Position numbers and translations under genes: made by a program | NCBI GenBank assembly: GCA_037481615.1 | Contig: JBBFLI010000001.1 | DNA: 64,000 bases | Direction: 5' to 3' (one strand) | Source of the DNA: SpSt-501 sp037481615 | GTDB lineage: Bacteria > Desulfobacterota > Desulfobacteria > Desulfobacterales > SpSt-501 | Notes under the pieces: generated by a model | The model's input: only the letters and a program-made list of their open reading frames with translations | What the model was told of the DNA's origin: nothing | Databases searched by the model: none | In this document: positions 1 to 8,002 of the stretch, piece after piece | How positions within the stretch are numbered: the stretch's first letter is position 1 | How the letters are laid out: the number at the start of each line of letters is the position of its first letter

Positions 1-2
1 TC

Positions 3-749
3 CTTGAGCAGCAGGCGCGGCGGATCAGCCGCCTGGGGATCCCGGCGGAGGAGGCCGGACGACTCGTGGGGGAGATGAGGCAGGCCGGTTTTTCCCGCGC
101 GCAACTCGAGGCGGCGACGGCGCTCCTCGAGCGGGCGCAGAACGAGGGTCTGCCCACCCGGCCGATTCTGCTCAAGGCGTTCGAGGGTCTGTCCAAACGC
201 ATCCCCCCGGAGCGCGTGATGGGGGCCCTCGAGGCCGTCCGCGCCCGCTATGCCCTTGCCTACGCACTGGCGAAAACGGTCGTCCGCGAGGACGCCGACG
301 TCCACGCTCTGGGGCAGGTGTTGGCCGAGAGCCTGGCCGCGGGTGTCCAGGAGAAGGATGCCGTGCGCACGGTCCAGAGTCTCCAGAAGGCTTCGAGCGG
401 GCGGCGCCGGGATGCCGCGACGGAGCTTGCCACGGCTGCGCTGCGGATGCTGCGGGATCTTTCGCGCTTCGGCGTTTCCTCCGATCTTGCCGCCGAGGTC
501 GTCGCGCAAGCCCTCGCCGCCGGCCGCGATGCCGCGGCGATTGCGGGCATCCACCAGTCCTTTCTCGACCAGGCGCGTTCCCAATCCCCCCAGAGTGCGG
601 CCCAGGCCCTGGCGCAGGGGATGGCTCATGGACAGGCGCCGCACGGTACGGCCGCAGGCGCCTCCCCCTCCGGAACCGGAGGGGGGGCCGGTGGCGGCGG
701 CGGGGGGCCGGGCGGTGGCGGCGGCGGGGGGCCGGGCGGAGCCCGTTGA
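3..749 (+). CDS. Hypothetical helical protein with Gly-rich tail (5' partial)
   Basis: The reading frame is open from the first bases of the window, so the true start lies upstream; an internal ATG at 66 is only the first one visible. About 200 residues are Ala/Leu/Arg-rich and predicted helical, with recurring units in which a Gly-Leu-Pro turn precedes a Leu-Lys-Ala-x-Glu-Gly helix (around the KAFEGLSKRIPPERV segment). The last ~40 residues are almost pure glycine with a few Pro and Ala, encoded partly by a perfect 24-bp direct repeat. I recognise no family. The gene lies just upstream of a second glycine-rich, secreted protein on the same strand, so the two may act together, but no function can be assigned. 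Confidence 0.75.
   Translation, partial: LEQQARRISRLGIPAEEAGRLVGEMRQAGFSRAQLEAATALLERAQNEGLPTRPILLKAFEGLSKRIPPERVMGALEAVRARYALAYALAKTVVREDADVHALGQVLAESLAAGVQEKDAVRTVQSLQKASSGRRRDAATELATAALRMLRDLSRFGVSSDLAAEVVAQALAAGRDAAAIAGIHQSFLDQARSQSPQSAAQALAQGMAHGQAPHGTAAGASPSGTGGGAGGGGGGPGGGGGGGPGGAR
690..737 (+). repeat. Two perfect 24-bp direct repeats in the Gly-rich tail
   Basis: Two identical, adjacent 24-bp units (690-713 and 714-737) encode two copies of a glycine-rich octapeptide at the C-terminus of the first gene. The period matches the 24-bp repeat in the next gene. Confidence 0.85.
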
Positions 750-871
750 AGCGCATGCGCGCCGGCTGTAACAAAGAAGGCTGTTCATCGTTGAAGAGGC
801 AAACGGGGTTTTCAAGAGGGCATGCACTCGGGAGTCCCGCAAATCCATTACGGAGAAAGGAGTCGTCATTC

Positions 872-1375
872 ATGAGAAAGAAGTCCTGGATCTTGATTTG
901 CCTGCTGTTGTCGCTCGTCATGGCCATCGCCCCCGCGTATGCCAGAGGAGGGGGAGGCGGTGCCGGTGGCGGCGGCGGCGCGGGGGCCGGCGCTGGTGGG
1001 GGTGCTGCCGGAGGTGCCGGTGCCGGGGCCGCCGGTGTCGGTCCCGGCCCGGGGGCTTCGGCGGGACCGGGCCCGGGCGCCTCGATCGGCCCCGGCCCCG
1101 GCGCCTCGATCGGCCCCGGCCCCGGCGCCTCGATCGGCCCCGGCCCGGGTGCCTCGGTCGGGGCGCCGTCGCTTCAGGGGACGGCGCAGCACAAGGGATT
1201 CGGCTATGGCCCGGGCGACGGGACCGGAAACCAGGGCACCGCCCCCCAGGACGGCACGGGCTTCGGTCCAGGGCCGGGGACCGGACAGGCGGCCGGCTTC
1301 GGGCCGGGCGACGGGACGGGCAACCAGGGAACCGGCCCGCAAGACGGCACCGGCTTCGGGGCGACCGCCAAGTAA
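872..1375 (+). CDS. Secreted glycine/proline-rich repeat protein
   Basis: A 167-residue protein. I place the start at ATG 872 because a strong GGAGAAAGG ribosome site (852-860) precedes it and because it opens directly with a signal peptide (MRKKSW, a hydrophobic core, then an APAYA-R cleavage site near residue 24). The mature part is poly-Gly/Ala (25-56), then five tandem GPGPGAS(I/A/V) octapeptides (57-96), then two copies of a GPGDGTGNQGT-x-PQDGTGFG block (113-132 and 144-163). Such low-complexity repeats suggest a secreted structural or surface protein. A strong terminator follows the gene. No enzymatic motif is present, and the function is unknown. Confidence 0.8.
   Translation: MRKKSWILICLLLSLVMAIAPAYARGGGGGAGGGGGAGAGAGGGAAGGAGAGAAGVGPGPGASAGPGPGASIGPGPGASIGPGPGASIGPGPGASVGAPSLQGTAQHKGFGYGPGDGTGNQGTAPQDGTGFGPGPGTGQAAGFGPGDGTGNQGTGPQDGTGFGATAK
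1040..1159 (+). repeat. Five tandem 24-bp repeats encoding GPGPGAS-type octapeptides
   Basis: Five consecutive 24-bp units encode residues 57-96 of the secreted Gly-rich protein. The central copies are nearly identical at the DNA level, which suggests recent expansion by slippage or unequal crossing-over. Confidence 0.85.
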
Positions 1376-1399
1376 CGGGAAGAAAGCGAGGGTTGGTCT

Positions 1400-1428
1400 G
1401 GGGCCCCCGTCGGGGGCCCCTCTTTTTT
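1400..1428 (+). terminator. Rho-independent terminator after the Gly-rich gene
   Basis: A nine-base-pair GC stem (GGGGCCCCC, loop GTC, GGGGGCCCC) is followed directly by TCTTTTTT. It begins 25 bp after the stop codon at 1375. The T-run is on the plus strand only. The leftward dehydrogenase gene ends at 1434, so the hairpin may also stabilise that transcript's 3' end. Confidence 0.85.
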
Positions 1429-1433
1429 GGTTT

Positions 1434-2492
1434 TCAGCGGTTCAAATGCTCGAGCACGGCATCGACCACTTCCCGCGTCCCCGCCCTTCCGCCGAGGTCG
1501 GGGGTGAGCGTCGTCCCCTCGGCGGTGACCGCTTCGATCGCCTGCATCAGGGCGGCTCCGGCCTCCTTTTCACCCAGGAAATCGAGCATCATCGAAGCCG
1601 ACCAGAGGGTGGCGACGGGGTTGGCGATGCCGCGGCCGGCGATGTCCGGGGCCGAGCCGTGCACGGGTTCGAACATCGAGGGGAAGCGGCGCTCGGGGTT
1701 GAGGTTCCCCGAGGGGGCGATGCCGATCCCGCCTGCGCAGGCGGGGCCGAGGTCGGAGAGGATGTCGCCGAAGAGGTTGCTGGCGACCACCACGTCGAAC
1801 CAGTCCGGGTGCTGGACGAAATGGGCCGAGAGGATGTCGATGTGGTACTGGGCGGTGCGCACGTCGGGGTACTCGGCGGCGATCGCCCGGAAGCGCTCGT
1901 CCCAGAAGGGCATGGTGTGGATGATGCCGTTCGATTTCGTGGCCGAGGTGACATGCCCGCGGCGGCGGCGGGCGAGTTCGAAGGCGAAGCGCAGGACCCG
2001 GTCCACGCCGACGCGGGTGAAGACCGACTCCTGGACGGCGATCTCGCGCTCGGTTCCCGCATAGAGGCGGCCGCCGATCTGGGAATACTCTCCTTCCGTG
2101 TTCTCGCGCACGATCACGAAGTCGATGTCGCGCGCCGTGCGGCCCGCGAGCGGCGAGCGCACGCCGGGCAGCAGCCGGACCGGGCGCAGGTTGACATACT
2201 GGTCGAACCCCCGCCGGATGGGGATGAGCAGCCCCCAGAGGGAGACGTGGTCGGGCACCTCCGGGTGCCCGACCGCCCCGAGAAGGAGGGCATCGAAAGG
2301 GCGCAGCCGATCGAGGCCGTCCGGCGGCATCATCGCCCCCGTCTCCCGATAGTAGGTGCAGGAATAGGGGAACTCGGTGAAGTCGATCCGGAAACGGAAT
2401 TGCACGGCGAGCGCCTGCAGCACCCTCACCGCTTCGGGGACGACCTCGCGGCCGATGCCGTCTCCGGGGATCAAGGCGATACGGTAGCCCAT
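1434..2492 (-). CDS. ttuC: Tartrate/D-malate-type dehydrogenase (isocitrate/isopropylmalate dehydrogenase family)
   Basis: 352 residues, the usual length for the family. Seen: the N-terminal ALIPGDGIGREV nucleotide/Mg loop, DFVIVRENTEGEYS, SNLFGDILSDL and SMFEPVHGSAPDIAG. These are the NAD- and metal-binding motifs of decarboxylating beta-hydroxyacid dehydrogenases. The LWGLLIPIRRGFDQYVNLRP stretch is characteristic of the tartrate dehydrogenase/D-malate dehydrogenase branch rather than LeuB or Icd. It would oxidise a D-malate- or tartrate-like diacid with NAD, releasing CO2. It is the last gene of the operon carrying tctCBA, which fits catabolism of the imported di- or tricarboxylate. The exact substrate is an inference. 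Confidence 0.85.
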   Translation of the reverse strand: MGYRIALIPGDGIGREVVPEAVRVLQALAVQFRFRIDFTEFPYSCTYYRETGAMMPPDGLDRLRPFDALLLGAVGHPEVPDHVSLWGLLIPIRRGFDQYVNLRPVRLLPGVRSPLAGRTARDIDFVIVRENTEGEYSQIGGRLYAGTEREIAVQESVFTRVGVDRVLRFAFELARRRRGHVTSATKSNGIIHTMPFWDERFRAIAAEYPDVRTAQYHIDILSAHFVQHPDWFDVVVASNLFGDILSDLGPACAGGIGIAPSGNLNPERRFPSMFEPVHGSAPDIAGRGIANPVATLWSASMMLDFLGEKEAGAALMQAIEAVTAEGTTLTPDLGGRAGTREVVDAVLEHLNR

Positions 2493-2516
2493 GGCGGATT
2501 CTCCTGCGGCCCCCCC

Positions 2517-4046
2517 TTAGCTCTTTTCTTCCGGTTCCGCAAAGCTTGTTTCACACGTTGATGGAGCCCCTGGGGGGAGTCGCGCCAGAAGGAGAGGCAA
2601 CAGGAGGCTGACCATTCCGGCGATGAGAAAAACCAGGGCGATGGGTCGTTCGAAGAAGATCGAGAAGCTGCCGTCGGACATGAACAATGACTGCCGGAAG
2701 GATTTCTCCGCGAGCGGCCCGAGCACCAGTCCGAGGATCAGCGGCGCCGGGGGAACATCCAGGCGTTTCATGAAGTAGCCGGCGACCCCGGAGAGCAGGA
2801 CGATCCAGACCTCCGTCATGCTGTTGTTCAGGGCGTAGCCGCCCACGAAGCTCATCACCAGAATGAAGGCCGACATCGCCGCCGTCGGAAGCCGCAAGAT
2901 CAGGGTCAGCGGTTTGACCCCGGCGGTTGCCAGAAAGAGCCCCAGACAGTTGGCGATGTAGAGGGCGGCGATGACGGACCAGACCAGGGGGCCGTGCTCC
3001 GAGAAGAGCAGGGGGCCGGGTCGGATCCCGTGGATCATCAAGGCCCCGATGAGCACGGCGGTGGTCTCCGAACCGGGGATCCCCAGGCTGAGCAGCGGAA
3101 TCAGCGCCCCGCCCGCCGCTGCGTTGTCGGCGCTTCCCGGTCCCGCCACGCAAGAGATGTTGCCTTTGCCGACGGATTTCTTGTCCTTGGCGAGCTGGGC
3201 TTCGAGGGAATAGGAAAGAAAGGCTGCGGTCGTGGCCCCGGCGCCGGGGAGAATCCCCACGAAGGTCCCCAACACGGAGCCGCGGAGAATCGAGAAGGCG
3301 CTCTGCTTGATTTCCGCCCAGCGGGGGAGCAGACCCGTCAGAGAGCCGACCGGGCAGAAGGAACCCGGGTTCTTTTCCAGGTTGGCCATGGCCTGCGAGA
3401 CGGCAAACAGGCCGATCAGGACGGCGATGAAATCCACCCCGTTCAGCAGCTCGACCTGCCCGAAGGTGAAGCGATTCACCCCCGTGACCGGGTCGATGCC
3501 GATGGTGCCGACCATCAGGCCGAGAGCCCCGGACATCAGGCCCTTGACCATCGAGGCGCTTCCCAGACTGGTGATGGTGGTCAGGCCCAAAAAGATCAGC
3601 GCGAAGTATTCCGGCGGGCCGAAGGACAGAGCATATTGAGACAGCAAGGGGCCGATCGACATCAGCACGACGAGGCTGAACGTGCCGGCCACCCAGGAGC
3701 CGATGGCGGTAATCCCCAGGGCGCAGCCCGCCCTGCCCTGGCAAGTCATCTCGTAGCCGTCGAGGCATACCACCGCTGCCGTGGAGGTCCCCGGCACGCG
3801 CAGCAGAATCGAGGTGATCGAGCCGCCGAACATCGATCCCATGTAGATTCCGGTCAAGAGCAACAGCGAGGCCTGGGCGGTCAGCCCGAAGGTGAGAGGA
3901 AGAAGGGTCGCGACAGCCATGGAGGAGTTGATGCCGGGAAGAATGCCGACGCTGATGCCGATGATCTGGCCCAGGAAAATGAAGAAAAGATGGTAGGGTG
4001 TCAGCACGGCTCCGAAGCCTGCGGACAGATTCTCCAGAATCTCCAT
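2517..4046 (-). CDS. tctA: Tripartite tricarboxylate transporter, large membrane subunit TctA
   Basis: 509 residues with about a dozen hydrophobic segments. The N-terminal GILPGINSSMAVATLLPLTF and SMFGGSITSILLRVPGT motifs are typical of TctA, the channel-forming subunit of the three-part TTT family, which is driven by an ion gradient and uses a periplasmic binding protein. It starts 3 bp downstream of tctB's stop, and tctC lies further upstream, so the order is tctC-tctB-tctA. The substrate is probably a tricarboxylate or hydroxylated dicarboxylate, given the downstream tartrate/D-malate-type dehydrogenase. The family call is secure; the substrate is not. Confidence 0.95.
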   Translation of the reverse strand: MEILENLSAGFGAVLTPYHLFFIFLGQIIGISVGILPGINSSMAVATLLPLTFGLTAQASLLLLTGIYMGSMFGGSITSILLRVPGTSTAAVVCLDGYEMTCQGRAGCALGITAIGSWVAGTFSLVVLMSIGPLLSQYALSFGPPEYFALIFLGLTTITSLGSASMVKGLMSGALGLMVGTIGIDPVTGVNRFTFGQVELLNGVDFIAVLIGLFAVSQAMANLEKNPGSFCPVGSLTGLLPRWAEIKQSAFSILRGSVLGTFVGILPGAGATTAAFLSYSLEAQLAKDKKSVGKGNISCVAGPGSADNAAAGGALIPLLSLGIPGSETTAVLIGALMIHGIRPGPLLFSEHGPLVWSVIAALYIANCLGLFLATAGVKPLTLILRLPTAAMSAFILVMSFVGGYALNNSMTEVWIVLLSGVAGYFMKRLDVPPAPLILGLVLGPLAEKSFRQSLFMSDGSFSIFFERPIALVFLIAGMVSLLLPLLLARLPPGAPSTCETSFAEPEEKS

Positions 4047-4049
4047 GCG

Positions 4050-4547
4050 CTATGGCCTCCAAGCGCCCGCCGGCAACGGGATCTGGAGCCAGAGAACGAA
4101 GATCGCCCACAGAAGGCCGGTGGTGATCAGCGCGGCGAGCGCGCTCTTCAACCAGGGGATGTTCCCCGTGATGCGGGTCATGGCCAGGATGAAGGCGAGC
4201 GAAGCCGGAATGAAGCCCGCGATCGGGCTGGCCGCGATGTAGGCGGTGAACAGCCCGAAGCCGATGAGCAGGTTACGCCTTCCCCCGATCCCCGCCGGCG
4301 TTCCCGTCGGCTCCGGCATCCCGGCGGGATCGGCCGCGCCGCCGCGCGATTTCGGCGTCCACGTCCGGGCGATCAGGATCAGGGAGGGGACGGCCAGCAG
4401 GATGGCGATACCGGCGGGGAAATGGCCGGGCCCGACGCGGGCCGATTTCGCGAAAGCCGGAAACGGCAATTTCAAGGCGAGATGGATCCAAAGCCCGGCG
4501 ACGCCCAGCATCGCCAAACCGAAAATGCGATCCGCCCAACCCCTCAT
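4050..4547 (-). CDS. tctB: Tripartite tricarboxylate transporter, small membrane subunit TctB
   Basis: I choose ATG 4547 (MRGWADRIFG) because a GGAG site sits 6 nt upstream and it gives 165 residues, the usual TctB length. An in-frame ATG at 4604 lacks a ribosome site. Four hydrophobic segments are visible, two in the N-terminal half with a VGPGHFP motif between them and two in the C-terminal half. They are separated by a Pro/Gly-rich cytoplasmic loop (roughly residues 65-90). TctB is the poorly conserved small partner of TctA. It sits between tctC and tctA, 3 bp before tctA, in one operon. Confidence 0.88.
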   Translation of the reverse strand: MRGWADRIFGLAMLGVAGLWIHLALKLPFPAFAKSARVGPGHFPAGIAILLAVPSLILIARTWTPKSRGGAADPAGMPEPTGTPAGIGGRRNLLIGFGLFTAYIAASPIAGFIPASLAFILAMTRITGNIPWLKSALAALITTGLLWAIFVLWLQIPLPAGAWRP

Positions 4548-4632
4548 CGGCTGCTCCAGGCCTTGGAAGCGGCTGCGACCGGATGCCGGGCCGAAGCCCG
4601 ACATCCGGGATGTTCTGCCGCCGGAAAGCCGG

Positions 4633-5613
4633 CTAGAAGCCCAGCTCCTTGAGCACGGGGGCGATCACCTGCTCCTCGCCCTCGAGCAGCTTGGCGAAGT
4701 CCTTGCCGCTGAGGAAACTCGCCTCCACGAAATTGTCCTTCTGGTATTTCTGAAACTGCGGGGTCTTCACCGCCTGAAGGGAATGCTGGATCCAGTAATC
4801 GACGATCGGCGGCGGCGTGCCCTTCTTGACGGTCAAGCCGCGGAATTTGGGGACCACGACGGCGTATCCGCTTTCCGCGAAGGTGGGGACCTCCGGCAGC
4901 GAGGAGGTCCGCTTTTCGGTGGCCACGGCCAGGATGCGCACCTTGCCGGCGTCCATCTGAGATTTCACCTCGGCCACTTCGGTGATCTGGGCGGCGATGT
5001 GACCGCCGAGCAGGGCGGCGAGGATCTCACCGCCGCTGTCGAAGGGGACGAATCCGAATTCCACCCCGGCTTTTTTCCCGAGCAGGTAACCGGTCACATG
5101 GTCGTCCGTGCCGGGTCCGAAGGTGCCGATCTTCAGTTTTCCCGGGGCGGCCTTGGCCGCGGCGATGAAATCCTGCAGGCTCCGGTAGGGGCTGGAGGCG
5201 GCGACGGCGATGCACTTGGGATCGTAGCCCCACATGAGGATCGGCTCGAAGTCCCGGTAGCTGTATTTGAAATCCTTGTTGGACAGCGGCGTGTAGAGCA
5301 GATTGTTGGTGACTCCCAGCAAGGTATAGCCGTCGGCCGGCCGCCCCTGGACATAGGCCATCCCGACGGCGCCGCCGCCGCCCTTTTTGTTGACGACGAC
5401 CAGCGGCTGCGGAACGATGCCTTCCGCGGCCTTGCTGAAGGCGCGACACATGATGTCGCTTCCGCCCCCCGGGGAAGCCCAGGCGACCAGTTCGATCGGC
5501 TTGGTGGGATAGTTCTGGGCCGTGGCTTCACCGAAAGCGAAGACTGCCGAAGCGACCACCCCCGTCAGCAGCAGCCCAAGCCCTCGGGACATCGCTCTGC
5601 GTTGGCTCTTCAT
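4633..5613 (-). CDS. tctC: Tripartite tricarboxylate transporter, periplasmic binding protein TctC
   Basis: 326 residues from ATG 5613, which is preceded by a GGAGG site and, further upstream, an A10 tract. The frame stays open upstream to 5946 but there it overlaps the preceding gene. The N-terminus is a signal peptide (MKSQRRAMSRG, a hydrophobic stretch, cleavage near FGEATAQ), followed by the NYPTKPIELV-x-x-SPGGGSD motif of Bug/TctC receptors. It would capture a carboxylate in the periplasm and deliver it to TctAB. It is first of the tctCBA set and follows the Cys-rich and ferredoxin genes. Bug proteins bind many carboxylates, so the ligand cannot be read from the sequence. Confidence 0.93.
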   Translation of the reverse strand: MKSQRRAMSRGLGLLLTGVVASAVFAFGEATAQNYPTKPIELVAWASPGGGSDIMCRAFSKAAEGIVPQPLVVVNKKGGGGAVGMAYVQGRPADGYTLLGVTNNLLYTPLSNKDFKYSYRDFEPILMWGYDPKCIAVAASSPYRSLQDFIAAAKAAPGKLKIGTFGPGTDDHVTGYLLGKKAGVEFGFVPFDSGGEILAALLGGHIAAQITEVAEVKSQMDAGKVRILAVATEKRTSSLPEVPTFAESGYAVVVPKFRGLTVKKGTPPPIVDYWIQHSLQAVKTPQFQKYQKDNFVEASFLSGKDFAKLLEGEEQVIAPVLKELGF

Positions 5614-5668
5614 CGTTTCCCTCCTGCCGGTTTTTTTTTTCGTTTGGCGGCCTGCCGGGTTGGCTTTC

Positions 5669-6334
5669 TCACTCACCGCGGCCGGGTTTCGGCGATGACG
5701 GCCTTGCGTTTTCCCGCCCTTCCGCCGCGTATTCCTCGAGCAGAATCGCGGCGCGTTCCTGATTGAAGATGCCGCACGGGCAGAGAACGGCCAGTCGATG
5801 GGCCGCTTTTTCCGCGGAGATTTTCCCCTTCTTGACCTTCTCGTAGGTTTTGGCGACCAGCCGGTTGGGGACCATGTGGTGTCCGCACATCGTGGTGATC
5901 GCAAGGGTGGCTTCGTCGGCGAGTCGTTCCGTTTTGCCGAACACACCGATCGCGTAATTGATCGTGTGCGGGGAAACGCCGCTTTCCCGGCAAGCCTCCA
6001 GCACCTCCTGGAGGGGGCCGGCGATGATCACACACAACCCCAGGTCGGCGGCCTTCATGCGCTGGAGAAAGTCTACGACTTGGGCGGAGGAGGAGAAGAC
6101 CCCCCGCAGCCGCGACTTTTCGGTCAGGTTCTCGCGAATCTGCTCCGGGGACAGCGTGACCACCGGCCCCGATTTCACGTCCCCCCAATTGACGGCGCCG
6201 CAGGCCTCGGCGATTTCGAGCGCCTTCCGGTAGCGTTCTTTCAAGTCGTGGTCGTTCACGCCCTTCACGTGGTAGAGCAGCCAGACGAAATCTCTTTCCT
6301 GATGCCTTCCGCAGCGGTGCAAGCTATGGGTCAT
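5669..6334 (-). CDS. Cysteine-rich protein of unknown function in the TTT operon
   Basis: 221 residues from ATG 6334, chosen because a GGAGG site lies just upstream; the frame extends to 6403 without a ribosome site. No signal peptide or membrane segment is visible, so it is probably cytoplasmic. Seven cysteines stand out (about residues 8, 45, 101, 115, 150, 185 and 187), notably in TMCGHHMVPNRLV and LCPCGIFNQERA, which could bind a metal or Fe-S cluster. I do not recognise the family. It follows the ferredoxin-domain gene by 34 bp and precedes tctC by 55 bp, so it probably belongs to the same pathway, perhaps as a partner of that Fe-S protein. That link is inference. Confidence 0.8.
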   Translation of the reverse strand: MTHSLHRCGRHQERDFVWLLYHVKGVNDHDLKERYRKALEIAEACGAVNWGDVKSGPVVTLSPEQIRENLTEKSRLRGVFSSSAQVVDFLQRMKAADLGLCVIIAGPLQEVLEACRESGVSPHTINYAIGVFGKTERLADEATLAITTMCGHHMVPNRLVAKTYEKVKKGKISAEKAAHRLAVLCPCGIFNQERAAILLEEYAAEGRENARPSSPKPGRGE

Positions 6335-6368
6335 GGAAATCGCCTCCTCGGGGATCTTCTTCGATGGC

Positions 6369-7094
6369 TCATCCGGTGTAGAGCGGTTTCCCCAGGCCGA
6401 CATTGACCTTCCCCCTCGTCGGCGGGGCCAGCCCGTTCTCGGCGAGGATTTTGAACAGGGGCTCGTCCCGGTCGCCGCGCTGAAAGGAGACGATGCCGAG
6501 ACTGAAGACCGTGTCGATCTCCCCGGCGACCCGGAGAAGGGCCTTCAGAACCTCTGCCAGCGCGCTGCGTTTGCAGGTTCCCTCCACGATCACCGAAAGC
6601 ACGTTCACGTCGCGGTATTCCTCACGGATCTTTCCGGTGCGTACGTCTTCCATCAGAGCGGAAAGGGGCGTCTCCTTCGGGCTGGCGAAGCGGACGCCCG
6701 CTGCCGCCACCGCCATGGCCACCTTTTCGACGTCCCTCATGCAGGCGCCGACCCCCGGTCGGCCCATGTCGATGCAGATGCCGTAGCTGTCCCGGTCAAA
6801 ACGGCCCGTGACATCGTTGGTCTTGGCCTCCTCGGTGCCGCGGCCGGGGATGCCCGTGCCGGCGCTGGTTTCGGTGGGGTCGCTCAGGACGTGCTTGAAC
6901 ACCTCGGGCGGGCTTTCGAGCGGGGTGGGCTCGAAGCAATCGTTCGGACAGATTTGATTGCGGTAGCACAGCCAGCATTCCACACAGGTGTCGCGGTCGA
7001 TCACGGCCTTTTCGTTCTGCATCGAGATGGCGCCGACGTTGCAGTAGTCGAGGCAGATCTCACAGCCCACGCATTTTTCCGCATCGATTTTCAT
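6369..7094 (-). CDS. 4Fe-4S ferredoxin-domain protein with uncharacterised C-terminus
   Basis: 241 residues with a good GGAAGGGG ribosome site. The N-terminus has a classical CxxCxxCxxxC cluster motif (Cys 8, 11, 14, 18). A second set (Cys 37, 40, 43, 49, 53) has altered spacing. The remaining ~185 residues form an unrecognised domain with a DSYGICIDMGRPGVGACMRDVEKVA segment. It looks like a soluble electron carrier or the Fe-S subunit of an oxidoreductase. It sits between the GntR regulator and the Cys-rich unknown in the tctCBA operon. The redox partner is not obvious in the window. Confidence 0.82.
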   Translation of the reverse strand: MKIDAEKCVGCEICLDYCNVGAISMQNEKAVIDRDTCVECWLCYRNQICPNDCFEPTPLESPPEVFKHVLSDPTETSAGTGIPGRGTEEAKTNDVTGRFDRDSYGICIDMGRPGVGACMRDVEKVAMAVAAAGVRFASPKETPLSALMEDVRTGKIREEYRDVNVLSVIVEGTCKRSALAEVLKALLRVAGEIDTVFSLGIVSFQRGDRDEPLFKILAENGLAPPTRGKVNVGLGKPLYTG

Positions 7095-7181
7095 GCCCGG
7101 CCCCTTCCGAGTCCCTGCTCCGGGGGAACCCCGACCCCCCCCTTTCCGTCGCCGGACAAGGGGGATTCCTGCGCCCGGCCC

Positions 7182-7934
7182 TCAGGGACCGTCCGTTTTT
7201 TCGTTGTAGAGCTGCTGGATCAGAAGATCGAAATGCTCCTCCATCAGCGCGATCATCCTGGGCAGATCCCGTTCGACGAGCGCCTGGACGATCTGCTGAT
7301 GGTTTCTCAGCATCTGGTCGATCCGCTTCTCGTCCTGCTCGTAGAAACGTTTCCGCATGTTCAGGGAGAGAGGCTGCTGGCTGGCCTCGAGGAGGTTTTC
7401 CATGAGCCGGACGATCACCGGGTTTTTCGTCGCCTGGGCGATGGCGAGGTGAAACTTTTTCCCGTAGCGCAGGTATTCCGAGTACTGTCCTCCCCGGCCC
7501 CGGGCGATTTTCTCCTCGAGGGCCGTTTGAATGCGGCGCAGATCCTCATCGGAGGCTTCGGTGATCGCCAGTTGGGCGACACCGATTTCCAGAGCCTTTC
7601 TCGCCTGAAGGATTTGCAGGGGGCTTTCGCTGGTTTCGAGAACGTCGAAGGCCGCCTTGGCGGGTTTTTCGGTGTCGTTGAGGAGCTGCACGTAATTGCC
7701 GTCGCCGGGGCGGCTTTCCAGAATGCCCGCGATTTGAAGGGCGCTGATGGCTTCACGGATGGTGGGGCGTCCCACCCCCATCTGCTCCGCGAGCATGCGT
7801 TCCGGGGGGAGCTTGGATCCGGGGAGAAACTCGCCGGAGCGGATTTTGCCGATGATCTGCTCGGCGACGAAAGAGCTGCGCTTCAGAAACCGTGGGGGGG
7901 AAAGTTTTTCAAAAGTCGTCAAGGTACCCCGCAT
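7182..7934 (-). CDS. GntR-family transcriptional regulator (FadR/FCD subfamily)
   Basis: 250 residues. The N-terminal winged helix-turn-helix is clear: a GSKLPPERMLAEQMGVGRPTIREAI segment at about 39-63, ending in a GNYVQ wing. The C-terminal ~160 residues are the all-helical FCD ligand/metal domain (RKALEIGVAQLA, FHLAIAQATKNPV, HQQIVQALVERD). FCD regulators usually repress transport and catabolic genes until a carboxylate effector binds. This one heads the ferredoxin/Cys-rich/tctCBA/dehydrogenase operon, so it probably controls that operon and itself. An imperfect palindrome overlaps its predicted promoter. The effector is likely the transported carboxylate (inference). Confidence 0.92.
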   Translation of the reverse strand: MRGTLTTFEKLSPPRFLKRSSFVAEQIIGKIRSGEFLPGSKLPPERMLAEQMGVGRPTIREAISALQIAGILESRPGDGNYVQLLNDTEKPAKAAFDVLETSESPLQILQARKALEIGVAQLAITEASDEDLRRIQTALEEKIARGRGGQYSEYLRYGKKFHLAIAQATKNPVIVRLMENLLEASQQPLSLNMRKRFYEQDEKRIDQMLRNHQQIVQALVERDLPRMIALMEEHFDLLIQQLYNEKTDGP

Positions 7935-7959
7935 CCCTGCTTTCTGGCCTTATCGGCAT

Positions 7960-7980
7960 TACCGGCAGACCGGTCTTACC
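7960..7980 (-). promoter_or_regulatory. Candidate GntR operator
   Basis: Read on the minus strand this is an imperfect inverted repeat centred on ACCGGT, with arms GGTAAGACC and GGTCTGCC. GGT/ACC half-sites of this kind are typical of FadR-subfamily operators. It lies 26-46 bp upstream of the GntR start and overlaps the predicted -10 box, an arrangement that would allow autorepression. Confidence 0.5.
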
Positions 7981-8002
7981 AATTCTGCGGGGCGGATGTC
8001 AA
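7973..8002 (-). promoter_or_regulatory. Predicted promoter of the GntR-led operon
   Basis: Minus strand: perfect -35 TTGACA (7997-8002), an 18-bp spacer and a weak -10 TAAGAC (7973-7978), about 40 bp before the GntR start. It lies within the 306-bp gap 7935-8240, which holds no gene. Confidence 0.5.

Noticed and set aside
5631..5640. Run of ten T residues considered as a terminator tail
   Set aside because: No stem precedes it on the plus strand. On the coding minus strand it is an A-tract just upstream of the tctC ribosome site.
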